Shown: positions 8,278 through 16,149 of the stretch, piece after piece
Position numbering within the stretch: the stretch's first letter is position 1
Layout: each line of letters starts with the position of its first letter
NCBI RefSeq assembly: GCF_031157315.1
Contig: NZ_JAVIFU010000027.1
Location: 1 to 64,000 of the forward strand
Direction: 5' to 3'
Source: Paenibacillus sp. LHD-38
Lineage (GTDB): Bacteria; Bacillota; Bacilli; Paenibacillales; Paenibacillaceae
Length of the DNA stretch: 64,000 nucleotides
Notes under the pieces: model-generated
The model's input: only the letters and a program-made list of their open reading frames with translations
Database searches by the model: none
Told to the model about the DNA's origin: nothing
Made by a program: the position numbers and the translations under genes

Positions 8278-9087
8278 ATGACCAGAGCATTGAATGTCTT
8301 GAACGAAGAGCAAATTAATCATTTTCTTAAAGAAGGCTATCTGATAGTGAAAGGACTTTTCTCGAAAGAGGATGTTCGTACGATAGAAGAGAAATTCGAG
8401 GAAATCAGCCATCAGGTAATTCCCGGGCTATTTGAGCCTGATTTAAATGGGAGCACGGATGATCCTTTGAAACGTTATCCGCGTGTGATGCATCCGCATC
8501 GATTCGATGAAACCGCCAAGCAATATATGCTTCATAAGCCGGTTATGGAGGTATTGTCCGATTTGTACGGAGAGGAGGCGCTGGCAGCTCAAAGCATGTT
8601 TTACTACAAGCCGCCAGGCTCGCGCGGCCAGGCGCTGCACCAGGACAATTTTTATTTGCAGGTGGAGCCGGGCAATTGTATTGCGGCATGGACGGCGATT
8701 GATGCGGCCACAGAGGAGAATGGCGGACTGCTAATCGTACCGAAAACAAGCGAGCATGAGATTAGCTGCCCGGAGCTTGCGGATTCAACGGAATCCTTCA
8801 CAACCCATTATGTGAAGCCGCCAAAGGATCAAAAAGCGATGCCGGTTATTATGGATAAAGGCGATGTATTGTTTTTCAACGGGAATCTTATCCACGGCTC
8901 TTACAGAAATAAGACGAAGGATCAATTCCGACGCGCCTTTATTTGCCATTATGCAAACGCTTCTGCCACACATATCAGCAATCATTACCGCCCGCTGCAT
9001 CGTCAGGATGGAACGCTGGTCGATCTGGAAATCAATACTGACGGAGGGCCGTGCGGAGTGGAGTTCGATATGGCGTATCCACACTAA
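8278..9087 (+). CDS. Phytanoyl-CoA dioxygenase (PhyH) family Fe(II)/2-oxoglutarate oxygenase
   Basis: About 269 residues with the PhyH jelly-roll layout: a QINHFLKEGYLIVKGLFS start, the iron-binding ALHQDNFYLQ with His121 and Asp123, and the distal iron-ligand His206 in GNLIHGSYRN, with Arg-rich strands after it. Such enzymes hydroxylate small molecules using Fe(II), 2-oxoglutarate and O2. The start is the ATG at 8278, since AAGGAGCG at 8261-8268 lies at good distance; an in-frame ATG at 8254 lies upstream of that site. Its TAA stop overlaps the ATG of the next gene (TAATG), so the two are translationally coupled. The substrate is unknown; the setting suggests a modified sugar or sugar-acid. 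Confidence 0.88.
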   Translation: MTRALNVLNEEQINHFLKEGYLIVKGLFSKEDVRTIEEKFEEISHQVIPGLFEPDLNGSTDDPLKRYPRVMHPHRFDETAKQYMLHKPVMEVLSDLYGEEALAAQSMFYYKPPGSRGQALHQDNFYLQVEPGNCIAAWTAIDAATEENGGLLIVPKTSEHEISCPELADSTESFTTHYVKPPKDQKAMPVIMDKGDVLFFNGNLIHGSYRNKTKDQFRRAFICHYANASATHISNHYRPLHRQDGTLVDLEINTDGGPCGVEFDMAYPH

Positions 9088-9953
9088 TGACGGATACAAA
9101 ACAGGATAAATTGCTAGTCGAGATGTCTTGGTGGGGAATGAATGGATTAACAGGAACAGCGGGACATGCGTCAACCATTCAGGAAAAGGTGAAGTTAATT
9201 GCGGAAAACGGCTTTGATGGCATAAACGCGTTCATACCAGCCACGGATGAAAGTACACACTGGAAGGAGCTGCTTGAGCAGTACAGCTTGTCCTTCAGCG
9301 TGAACGCATACCCGTCTTCTATTGAGGATATGGACAAATTTATGGAGAGCGCGGTTGCTTTTGGCAATGTCGGCTATATAAACGCACAGGTGATGAGACC
9401 CTTTCTGATCGGAGACCAGGCGCTGGAGCTGTTGTCCGGCATCGATGCGCTGTCAAGGCAGGCGGGTATTCCGGTTTTTGTCGAAACGCATCGCGGCACC
9501 ATAACGCAGGATTTGATTCGCACCAAGCAAATTTTAGAGGCGCTTCCAACACTCAGGCTGACGATTGACTATTCGCATTATGTGGTAGCCGGCGAGCTGC
9601 ATACGATATCTCCCGAAGCAGAGGAAATGCTGCAAGGCTTGCTGCCGAACGCGTACAGTATCCATACGCGTATTTCAAACGGGGAACAGATTCAAATTGA
9701 TCCCGGCGCAGCGGGAGAGCACCCGATGCTTCCCCATTTTGCAAGATGGTGGGAAAGCGCAATGAAGCACTGGCGTATGGGAAACAGGCGTCCAGGCGAT
9801 AAATTTCCTGTTGTAATCGAGCTAGGGCCAGCGCCATACGCGATCACAGTGGATGAGGCAGCTTCCAGGCAAACCGAGGTAAGCGACCGTTGGTCTCAGT
9901 CTCTCTATTTGAAGCAATTGGTGAAGCAGCTTTGGCGGCAGGAACGATTATAA
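9087..9953 (+). CDS. Sugar phosphate isomerase/epimerase-like TIM-barrel protein
   Basis: About 288 residues of the xylose-isomerase-like TIM-barrel superfamily (AP endonuclease family 2). Candidate metal ligands are the Glu of VFVETHRG, the Asp and His of LTIDYSHYV, the His of SIHTRIS and the Glu of VVIELGP, spaced as in the family. It probably isomerises or epimerises a sugar-related metabolite with a divalent metal in the cytoplasm. The ATG at 9087 overlaps the stop of the PhyH gene, and a strong terminator follows, so the pair is a two-gene operon. An oxygenase coupled to this fold suggests sequential action on one compound, which is inference. Confidence 0.85.
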   Translation: MTDTKQDKLLVEMSWWGMNGLTGTAGHASTIQEKVKLIAENGFDGINAFIPATDESTHWKELLEQYSLSFSVNAYPSSIEDMDKFMESAVAFGNVGYINAQVMRPFLIGDQALELLSGIDALSRQAGIPVFVETHRGTITQDLIRTKQILEALPTLRLTIDYSHYVVAGELHTISPEAEEMLQGLLPNAYSIHTRISNGEQIQIDPGAAGEHPMLPHFARWWESAMKHWRMGNRRPGDKFPVVIELGPAPYAITVDEAASRQTEVSDRWSQSLYLKQLVKQLWRQERL

Positions 9954-9956
9954 GGA

Positions 9957-9996
9957 AAACCCGACTAGGACAAAGCAAGTCCGGTCGGGTTTTTTT
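9957..9996 (+). terminator. Rho-independent terminator of the PhyH/TIM-barrel operon
   Basis: A near-perfect stem (CCCGACTAGGAC against GTCCGGTCGGG) and seven T follow the TIM-barrel stop by about 5 bases. Confidence 0.9.
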
Positions 9997-10000
9997 GAAA

Positions 10001-10099
10001 TATATAAGAATTTATATGTTTTCACATATAAATGTGCTTATATATCTCCGCGAAACGACTGCATTTGCCACAGAGGACGGCGACAGCCGTTTACGCTTG
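10001..10099 (+). repeat. Structured intergenic element, copy 1
   Basis: Begins 4 bases after a terminator T-run. It folds as TATATAAG, A, ATTTATATGT, loop TTTC, ACATATAAAT, GTG, CTTATATA (10001-10044). A GC-richer part follows, with GCG-AAACG at 10050-10057 able to pair with CGTTT-ACGC at 10088-10096, and ACGGC/GCCGT at 10077-10090. The same element recurs at 25477 and 32024, with a diverged relative near 43536. Confidence 0.75.
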
Positions 10100-10121
10100 C
10101 ATACCGAATATTGGAGAACTA

Positions 10122-10290
10122 CTCATCATCCCCTTCTACCGTTACTTCTAACGCAAAGGATTCTACCTCGCCGCTAAAGCTCCGTCCGCTTGCGTCATAG
10201 GTAAGGCCTGCTCACAATAATTGTCTGCTGCATACATAAATAAAGCTGCTTTCGACACAATAGGCGTGACAACGATGCTGCAAATCATCC
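10122..10290 (-). pseudogene. Small decayed coding fragment (minus strand)
   Basis: On the minus strand a frame reads AGLTYDASGRSFSGEVESFA then LEVTVEGDDE and stop, which looks like a genuine protein C-terminus. It is preceded by a stop, with unrelated frames upstream. It lies between the structured element and the GH30 promoter. Family not recognised. Confidence 0.35.
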
Positions 10291-10326
10291 GGTGGTTTAA
10301 TATTGTCCAAGCGCAGGAACTAATTT

Positions 10327-10361
10327 TGTCCAATTAAACGCTTTCATTTAGAGGTTATAAT
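10327..10361 (+). promoter_or_regulatory. Promoter and operator of the GH30 gene
   Basis: TGTCCAATTAAACGCTTTCA (10327-10346) overlaps a TTAAAC -35 (10334-10339), with TATAAT at 10356-10361 and a 16-base spacer. The identical 20-mer, at the same distance from its -10, precedes the binding-protein gene at 14766. Read backwards it is ATGAAAGCGTTTAAT, one mismatch from the cre consensus, so CcpA or a LacI-type or response regulator could bind. Confidence 0.6.
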
Positions 10362-10396
10362 GAAAAAAACGCTTACAAGGAGTTGGATTTGCGGTT

Positions 10397-11740
10397 ATGA
10401 AGCAGAACAGGATACAATGGTTTTCAAGCACGGAAACCATGCCTTGGTTAGAGAAGCCTATTCTTGAATCGGAAATAGAAAATGCCAATCTGACGATTAC
10501 GGACGAACAATTTCAGCTGCTGGAGGGTTTCGGGGGCTGCTTTAACGAGCTGGGTTATGCGGCGCTCCAGCAGTTATCTGAGGATGACCGAAGCCGCGTG
10601 ATGCACGCGCTTTTCCATCCGGACGGCGAGCATGGCTTTAGTATTTGCCGGCTGCCGATAGGCGCAAGCGATTACGCGTTGGAGTGGTACAGCTTAAATG
10701 AAACCGACGGCGATTTGGCCATGGAGCATTTTTCGATAGATCGTGACCGGGAGTATCTGATTCCCTATATTAAAGAAGCTTTGAAGCAAAATCCTGACTT
10801 GAAGCTGTTTGCTTCCCCATGGAGCCCGCCAACCTGGATGAAATTTCCGAAATCCTACAATTACGGAACGCTGCGCTGGGAAAAGGATATCTTGGAGGCG
10901 TATGCCCTGTATTTTGTTCGGTTTGTCGAAGCCTATGCAGCTGAGGGGATTACGATACACCAGGTGCATGTTCAAAACGAGGTAGTGGCGGATCAGAAGT
11001 TTCCTTCCTGCGTTTGGACGGGTGAGCAGCTTCGCGAGTTTATTCGTGATTACTTGGGGCCATCCTTCGAGCGGCATAATCTGGATACGGAAATTTGGCT
11101 GGGCACAATCAACGCGCCCGAGGCTTGGGATGAATGGCTGAAGAAAAAGGAAACGGATTTCAACGGCTACGCGAATACGGTACTAAGCGATCCGGAAGCC
11201 TATAAGTATGTGAAAGGCGTAGGTTACCAATGGGCAGGAAAGCATGCGATTCAGCGGACGGTTCAGAGCTATCCGGAGCTTCGTTACATGCAAACGGAGA
11301 ACGAATGCGGCGATGGCGAAAACACATGGTTCTATGCAAGATATGTGTTCAATCTTTATCAGCATTATTTCACGAACGGTGTTAACGCTTATATTTATTG
11401 GAATATGGCGCTTGAGCCGAAAGGAAGAAGCACATGGGGGTGGGAGCAAAATGCCATGCTTACCATCGACAAAGAAACAAGATCCGTAACACAAAATCCG
11501 GAGTATTATGTGATGAAGCATTTTTCACATTTTACAACGCGGAATGATAGACGAGCCGGTTTAATGGGATCGTGGGCAGGCAATGCGATCGTCTTCAAGA
11601 AGCCCGACGGCACGCATGTTTTGGTTCTGACGAATCCATTCAAAGAACAAAGAGAACTGCGCCTAGCCGTAGGCGGCAAGGTGAAGCTGTTCCAGCTTGA
11701 GCCCGAATCCTTTCATACGATCGTAATCCCGTGCGGATAA
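10397..11740 (+). CDS. GH30-family glycosidase (beta-glucosidase/glucosylceramidase-like), cytoplasmic
   Basis: 447 residues without signal peptide. Features of GH30 are present: LLEGFGGCFNELG at about 41-53, RLPIGASDYALEWYS at about 85-99, SPWSPPTWMK at about 140-149, the acid/base HVQNE with Glu195, and the nucleophile region MQTENECG with Glu301. A small beta-sandwich at the C-terminus (from about 385) matches the family's side domain. GH30 enzymes hydrolyse beta-glucosides, beta-xylosides or beta-fucosides with retention. The gene is single, between its own promoter and a terminator, yet shares its operator with the downstream ABC importer, so it likely acts on an imported beta-linked oligosaccharide. 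The AAGGAG site lies 15 bases upstream, rather far, but no better start exists. Confidence 0.88.
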   Translation: MKQNRIQWFSSTETMPWLEKPILESEIENANLTITDEQFQLLEGFGGCFNELGYAALQQLSEDDRSRVMHALFHPDGEHGFSICRLPIGASDYALEWYSLNETDGDLAMEHFSIDRDREYLIPYIKEALKQNPDLKLFASPWSPPTWMKFPKSYNYGTLRWEKDILEAYALYFVRFVEAYAAEGITIHQVHVQNEVVADQKFPSCVWTGEQLREFIRDYLGPSFERHNLDTEIWLGTINAPEAWDEWLKKKETDFNGYANTVLSDPEAYKYVKGVGYQWAGKHAIQRTVQSYPELRYMQTENECGDGENTWFYARYVFNLYQHYFTNGVNAYIYWNMALEPKGRSTWGWEQNAMLTIDKETRSVTQNPEYYVMKHFSHFTTRNDRRAGLMGSWAGNAIVFKKPDGTHVLVLTNPFKEQRELRLAVGGKVKLFQLEPESFHTIVIPCG

Positions 11741-11753
11741 CGAGTGCATACCG

Positions 11754-11787
11754 ACTAACGCCAGCAAGATAGGGCGTTAGTTTTTTG
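11754..11787 (+). terminator. Rho-independent terminator after GH30
   Basis: Stem CTAACGCC / GGGCGTTAG with six T, 14 bases after the stop codon. Confidence 0.85.
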
Positions 11788-11828
11788 CGCCATTGGGCAG
11801 GAAGAATAGAAGGAGGTGGCGCGCCGCC

Positions 11829-13628
11829 ATGTTTTCTAAGCTTATGAGGACGTTGTCGGATCCCTTTCGGAGAAGCATCCGCAATAAATTGATTTTTACA
11901 ATGATCATTTTATCCGTTATACCGATTGTAGCCGTTACCGCTTTGGCAGCCGAGAATAACCGGAAGTCGATGGAAACCGAAGTTATTAGCACGAATTTAT
12001 CCAATATGAAATGGACGGGTATCTATTTGGGCGAGCAGTTTGCGCAATTAAACAATCTCGTTTATACCGTTCTGATCAGTCCCCATCTCAGCGAATATTT
12101 GTCGAGTATAGAGGGCTCGCTTCTATATAACCAGTTTGCCGCTCAAAAAAATATTATGGACACGCTGAGCAATTTATTTTACTCCGCAGGGAACCATGTT
12201 ATCGGAGTCGAGCTGTTTCTGAAAGAGCCGAGTAAATTGTTTACCATCAGCTCCAACCAATATGATCTTGAGTCGTCAACCGGGATCCCTTCTCCTTACA
12301 AGGAGCTCTTTGAGGAAAATAAGGATTTCATTATACAAACGAAGAGCGGCGATCAGAGCGAATTCCAGCTTATTCGAAGCATTAACCGCTTTGAGAACCG
12401 TGAGAAGCTAGGCGGTATCTCGCTGAAAATCCGATGGTCCATGCTGGATCAGACGCTTAATTTAATTGGAAGGGGCGAGGAGCATAAAGTTCTTATCGCC
12501 GGCGATGACGGAAGTGTTCTATATCAGCCGTTTGGCGAGAAACCGTCGCAAGAAATCATGGATCAAATCAAGCGAACGAAAGAGGATCAAGGTTACTTCC
12601 GATCGCCGGAGGAATATGTCTTCTATAATACGATCGATCCCGTCGGCTTAAAGCTGGTTACGATTATCCCAACCAGCTTTATAAATAAAAGCGCACAATC
12701 GACCATGCATTTTGGAATAATTGTAGGCGCGATTTCCATCGTCATTTCGATCTTGATCGCGATATTGCTTGCCTGGCGGACAGCGACGCCGATCGTAACG
12801 CTTGCAAGATCGATGCAAGGTCTCGGCATTATCAAGGAAACCGAGCTGCCGCAAAGCAATCGCGTGGATGAGATCGGCTTGCTAGAAACGAAGCTGTATA
12901 ATATGTCCTACCGCATACGAGAGCATATCAAAACGGAATACAGTATTAATTTGGAGAAGAAGACAGCGGAGCTTAAGGCGCTGCAAGCCCAAATCAATCC
13001 GCATTTTTTGCAAAATACACTTCAAATGATCGGAAGCATGCTTTTTACCAAAAAGCCTGTAGAGAGCTATGAAATTATTCGTTCGTTAAGCGATATGTTC
13101 CGTTATGTCATCCGTGACCCCAATGATCTTGCATCCTTAAAAGCGGAAATCGAGCATCTAAACAACTATATGCTTATTCAATCGCAGCGATTTTCATCCA
13201 AGCTCAGCTATACAACGGAAATCGACGAGTCGGCAATGGCTTGCTCCATACCGAAGCTGACGCTTCAGCCGATTGTGGAAAACGCGTTTTTTCACGGGCT
13301 CGAGAATAAACCGGGCAATTGGGAGCTGAGCGTATCCGTTATATGTGAGCCTGCTGCCGTGCGTATTCGCATTCAGGACAACGGTGTTGGAATCCGCGAG
13401 GACAAGCTTGCTGATCTCAAACGGCGGCTCGATCACCAGAACGGGCAAGTATGGACGCACGGCAATCGGATCGGCATTCAAAATGTCGCTTCCCGCATTC
13501 GGATGCACTTTGGTTCCGCGTACGGAATTGCGATAGAAAGCACGCTCGGAGCGGGGACGAAGGTTACGGTTACCATTCCTAATGAATCAGGAGGTGAGCT
13601 TCATGATAAAAGTATTGATCGTGGATGA
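11829..13628 (+). CDS. YesM-type membrane sensor histidine kinase
   Basis: About 599 residues. The layout is a first membrane segment at about 19-40 (LIFTMIILSVIPIVAVTALA), an extracellular sensor domain of about 240 residues, a second membrane segment (GIIVGAISIVISILIAILLA), a HAMP linker, the His-kinase motif QINPHFLQNTLQ (phospho-acceptor His), and an ATPase domain with LQPIVENAFFHG and DNGVGI. This is the LytS/YesM class that partners AraC-type response regulators and senses sugars or their transporters. The ATG at 11829 follows AAGGAGGTGG by 9 bases; the upstream TTG at 11793 lies within the GH30 terminator region. It overlaps the response regulator gene by 26 bp, so they are co-translated. 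Confidence 0.92.
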   Translation: MFSKLMRTLSDPFRRSIRNKLIFTMIILSVIPIVAVTALAAENNRKSMETEVISTNLSNMKWTGIYLGEQFAQLNNLVYTVLISPHLSEYLSSIEGSLLYNQFAAQKNIMDTLSNLFYSAGNHVIGVELFLKEPSKLFTISSNQYDLESSTGIPSPYKELFEENKDFIIQTKSGDQSEFQLIRSINRFENREKLGGISLKIRWSMLDQTLNLIGRGEEHKVLIAGDDGSVLYQPFGEKPSQEIMDQIKRTKEDQGYFRSPEEYVFYNTIDPVGLKLVTIIPTSFINKSAQSTMHFGIIVGAISIVISILIAILLAWRTATPIVTLARSMQGLGIIKETELPQSNRVDEIGLLETKLYNMSYRIREHIKTEYSINLEKKTAELKALQAQINPHFLQNTLQMIGSMLFTKKPVESYEIIRSLSDMFRYVIRDPNDLASLKAEIEHLNNYMLIQSQRFSSKLSYTTEIDESAMACSIPKLTLQPIVENAFFHGLENKPGNWELSVSVICEPAAVRIRIQDNGVGIREDKLADLKRRLDHQNGQVWTHGNRIGIQNVASRIRMHFGSAYGIAIESTLGAGTKVTVTIPNESGGELHDKSIDRG

Positions 13629-14664
13629 TGAGAGCTGGACAAGGGATATTATTAAGGCATTCGGCAACTGGGAGAAGCTTGGCATGGAAATCGTCGGTGA
13701 AGCGGAGGACGGACAAGAAGCGCTTCGTAAAACAAAGGAGCTTCAACCGGATATTGTCATTACGGATATGCGGATGCCGGGAACAGACGGTGTCCAGCTG
13801 CTTCAGCTGCTTCAAGACCAGTACCCGCAGATTAAGACGATCGTCATTAGCGGCTACGATGACTTTCAATACGCGAAGCATGCGCTTCGCTATAAAGCGA
13901 TGGACTACCTGCTTAAGCCAGTTGATCCCAAGGAGCTGGATTTGGCGCTGTACAATTGCAAAAACAGCTTGGAGTCCGAACAAACGGAGCGAGGCGTTTT
14001 GGCGCTGGATCTTGATATATCCTATTTGCTTGCTGCCCACAAACAGCTGCTGAAGACTCATTTTAACGAGTTAAATACGGAAGGCGTAACGGCAACGCTT
14101 ATCCAAATGAAGAATGAGCTTGAGCATAACGGCATTACGAAACCCGCAATGCTGGAACAGGTAGTACAGGAGCTGCTCCTGCTGCTTAAGGAATTGAAGA
14201 TTGCCAACTCGCAAGACAGCGAGGGGCTGCACGCTCCATATGGACAAGAAACGGTCGAGTCCTGCGCCAACACGGCTTCGTTTCTTACTCATCATTATGT
14301 CACAACAATCGATCAGCTTACGCAGCAGCGTAAGTTCAAAAATAAATTAAATCTGGACGAAGTCCGTCTTTATATGGATAAACACTATACCGAACCGGTA
14401 ACACTAGACCAACTGGCAAGGGCTTTTTTCGTGAGCAAGGAATATCTGAGCAAAATGTTCAAGCAGGAGTATGGACGTAACGTCACCGATTATATGCTTC
14501 ATTTGCGGATGGTGAAAGCCAAGGAATGGCTGCTGGACGAGAGCATACCGATCAAAGCGATTGCCGAAATGGCGGGCTACGAGGATATTACTTATTTTTA
14601 CCGTGTCTTTAAGAAACATTTTGGGGTTGCACCGGGTGAAATGAGGAAGAACGGCGAGGTTTAA
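13603..14664 (+). CDS. YesN-type response regulator with AraC DNA-binding domain
   Basis: About 353 residues. The receiver domain (1-120) has IVDDE acidic residues, phospho-acceptor Asp in IVITDMRMPG (about position 54), the conserved Ser of VISGYDDF and Lys in LLKPVD. A linker of about 130 residues is followed by an AraC double helix-turn-helix (TLDQLARAFFVSKEYLSKMF, IAEMAGYEDITYFYRVFKKH). AGGAGGTGAG lies just before the ATG at 13603, inside the end of the kinase gene. It probably activates the importer operon that begins 100 bp downstream, and by the shared promoter box also the GH30 gene. Confidence 0.92.
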   Translation: MIKVLIVDDESWTRDIIKAFGNWEKLGMEIVGEAEDGQEALRKTKELQPDIVITDMRMPGTDGVQLLQLLQDQYPQIKTIVISGYDDFQYAKHALRYKAMDYLLKPVDPKELDLALYNCKNSLESEQTERGVLALDLDISYLLAAHKQLLKTHFNELNTEGVTATLIQMKNELEHNGITKPAMLEQVVQELLLLLKELKIANSQDSEGLHAPYGQETVESCANTASFLTHHYVTTIDQLTQQRKFKNKLNLDEVRLYMDKHYTEPVTLDQLARAFFVSKEYLSKMFKQEYGRNVTDYMLHLRMVKAKEWLLDESIPIKAIAEMAGYEDITYFYRVFKKHFGVAPGEMRKNGEV

Positions 14665-14690
14665 AATTGTCCAAGGAAAGAGTCTAATTC

Positions 14691-14737
14691 TGTCCAATTA
14701 AACGCTTTCAAAAATTAGATACAATGAAAGCGTAAAC
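14691..14737 (+). promoter_or_regulatory. Promoter, shared operator box and cre site of the sugar importer operon
   Basis: The 20-mer TGTCCAATTAAACGCTTTCA at 14691-14710 is identical to that before the GH30 gene. It overlaps TTAAAC (14698-14703), followed after 16 bases by TACAAT (14720-14725). ATGAAAGCGTAAACA at 14723-14737 fits the CcpA cre consensus at every defined position and sits on the start point, as in catabolite-repressed operons. Confidence 0.65.
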
Positions 14738-14765
14738 AAAACAAGCTTCTGGGAGGTCAAATTAG

Positions 14766-16061
14766 ATGAAAAAAATGATTAAAGGCTTGCTTATTACCGT
14801 GCTTGCTACATCGCTGCTAGCTGGCTGTGGAAACAATGCAAATAATACGGGCAGTACAAATGAAGGGGCAGCAACCGGCGGCGAAGCAAAGAGCGTCAAG
14901 CTCAAAATGTTTATTGCTCAGCCAAGGTTTAAGGAGCATTACGATAAATACATTGCAGATTTTGTCGCAAAAGAGAAAGCCGAGAAAAACATCGACGTAT
15001 CGGTTCAGCTTGAAATGCCGACTGCCGATAATGCCGCGCAAATTTTAAAAACACGTTTGGCATCCAACGATGCCCCGGATATTTTCGCGATTCATGCAAT
15101 CAATGAGATTCCATCTTACTATAAAGCAGGTTACTTGGAAGATTTGTCCGACCAGCCGTTCGTAGGCAAGCTGCTTGACAGCGTAAAACCATCCGTTACG
15201 ACGACTGACGGCAAGGTTGTAGCCGTTCCTTTGGAAACTTTGTCGTGGGGATACTTGTACAACAAAAAAATATTTGCTGATAACGGTCTAGTGCCTCCAA
15301 CGACGCTGACAGAAATGAAAGCGGTTGTAGAAAAGCTGAAAGCGAAAAATATCACGCCATTCGTGCTTTCCTATAAAGAAGCTTGGATTCCTCAACTGCT
15401 TCTGCCGCTTGCTGCAGGCGCAATCATCAACACGGAGGATGCTGATTTCATCGAGCGTATGAATAAGGATGAAGGCTCATTCTCGGAAATGAAATCGATG
15501 TTTGACATCTTTGACCTCATTAACGCAAACGGAACGGAAAAAGCAACAGAAGTGGGCGGCGATGACGGCGCCGCGGCATTTGCAACAGAAAAAGGCGCAA
15601 TGTGGCTGCAAGGTCCTTGGTACGCGGAAACGATTCTTAAATCTAACCCGGATCTTGATTTCGGCGTAGCGCCATTGCCAATTAATGATGATCCGAAAGC
15701 AACGTTGATCAATCTAAGCGCTTCGACTTCATTGGCTGTATCCAAAACGACTAAAAACAAAGAAGTTGCTCTTGATTTCATCAACTACGTATTGGATGAC
15801 ACCGCTTCTAACGATTTCTTCCAAGCACTTAAGTTCAATCCAATTGCAACCAACCACACGTACGAGAGCTATCCGTGGGTAAATGACGCAACATCGTATG
15901 TTAAAGAAGGAAAATCATACCAAGATCCAGCTATTCCACAATCGGTTAAAGACGAGGTAGGTAAAGGCTTGCAAGCTTACTATGCGGGTCAAATTTCACA
16001 AGACGACGTCATTAAGGCGCTCGATAAGGCTTGGAAATCGTTTAATAAAGTAAATAAGTAA
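14766..16061 (+). CDS. Extracellular sugar-binding lipoprotein of a CUT1-type ABC importer
   Basis: 431 residues. A lipoprotein signal ends in the lipobox LLAG-C with Cys21, then a Ser/Thr/Gly/Asn-rich tether. The mature part is a family-1 solute-binding protein: RFKEHYDKYIADFVAKE, DIFAIHAINEIPSYYKAGYL, a hinge segment WGYLYNKKIF, and the GAMWLQGPWYAE region that lines the sugar site. It is membrane-anchored outside the cell and delivers an oligosaccharide to the two permeases downstream. A GGGAGG ribosome site precedes the ATG. An attenuator-like hairpin after the stop should leave it more abundant than the permeases. Ligand unknown; beta-galactoside or beta-glucoside is likely from the GH42 and GH30 genes. 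Confidence 0.92.
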   Translation: MKKMIKGLLITVLATSLLAGCGNNANNTGSTNEGAATGGEAKSVKLKMFIAQPRFKEHYDKYIADFVAKEKAEKNIDVSVQLEMPTADNAAQILKTRLASNDAPDIFAIHAINEIPSYYKAGYLEDLSDQPFVGKLLDSVKPSVTTTDGKVVAVPLETLSWGYLYNKKIFADNGLVPPTTLTEMKAVVEKLKAKNITPFVLSYKEAWIPQLLLPLAAGAIINTEDADFIERMNKDEGSFSEMKSMFDIFDLINANGTEKATEVGGDDGAAAFATEKGAMWLQGPWYAETILKSNPDLDFGVAPLPINDDPKATLINLSASTSLAVSKTTKNKEVALDFINYVLDDTASNDFFQALKFNPIATNHTYESYPWVNDATSYVKEGKSYQDPAIPQSVKDEVGKGLQAYYAGQISQDDVIKALDKAWKSFNKVNK

Positions 16062-16074
16062 TCAATGGAACCGA

Positions 16075-16121
16075 GGATGAAGGGGAGAAAGAAAGCCGTC
16101 TTCTCTTCATCCCTTATTTTT
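16075..16121 (+). terminator. Intra-operon attenuator hairpin
   Basis: GGATGAAGgGGAGAA pairs with TTCTCTTCATCC, with a small bulge, followed by CTTATTTTT. It lies between the binding protein and the permeases, where partial termination is common in such operons. Confidence 0.7.
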
Positions 16122-16149
16122 AGAGACACATAGGAGAGGGGCGGATACT

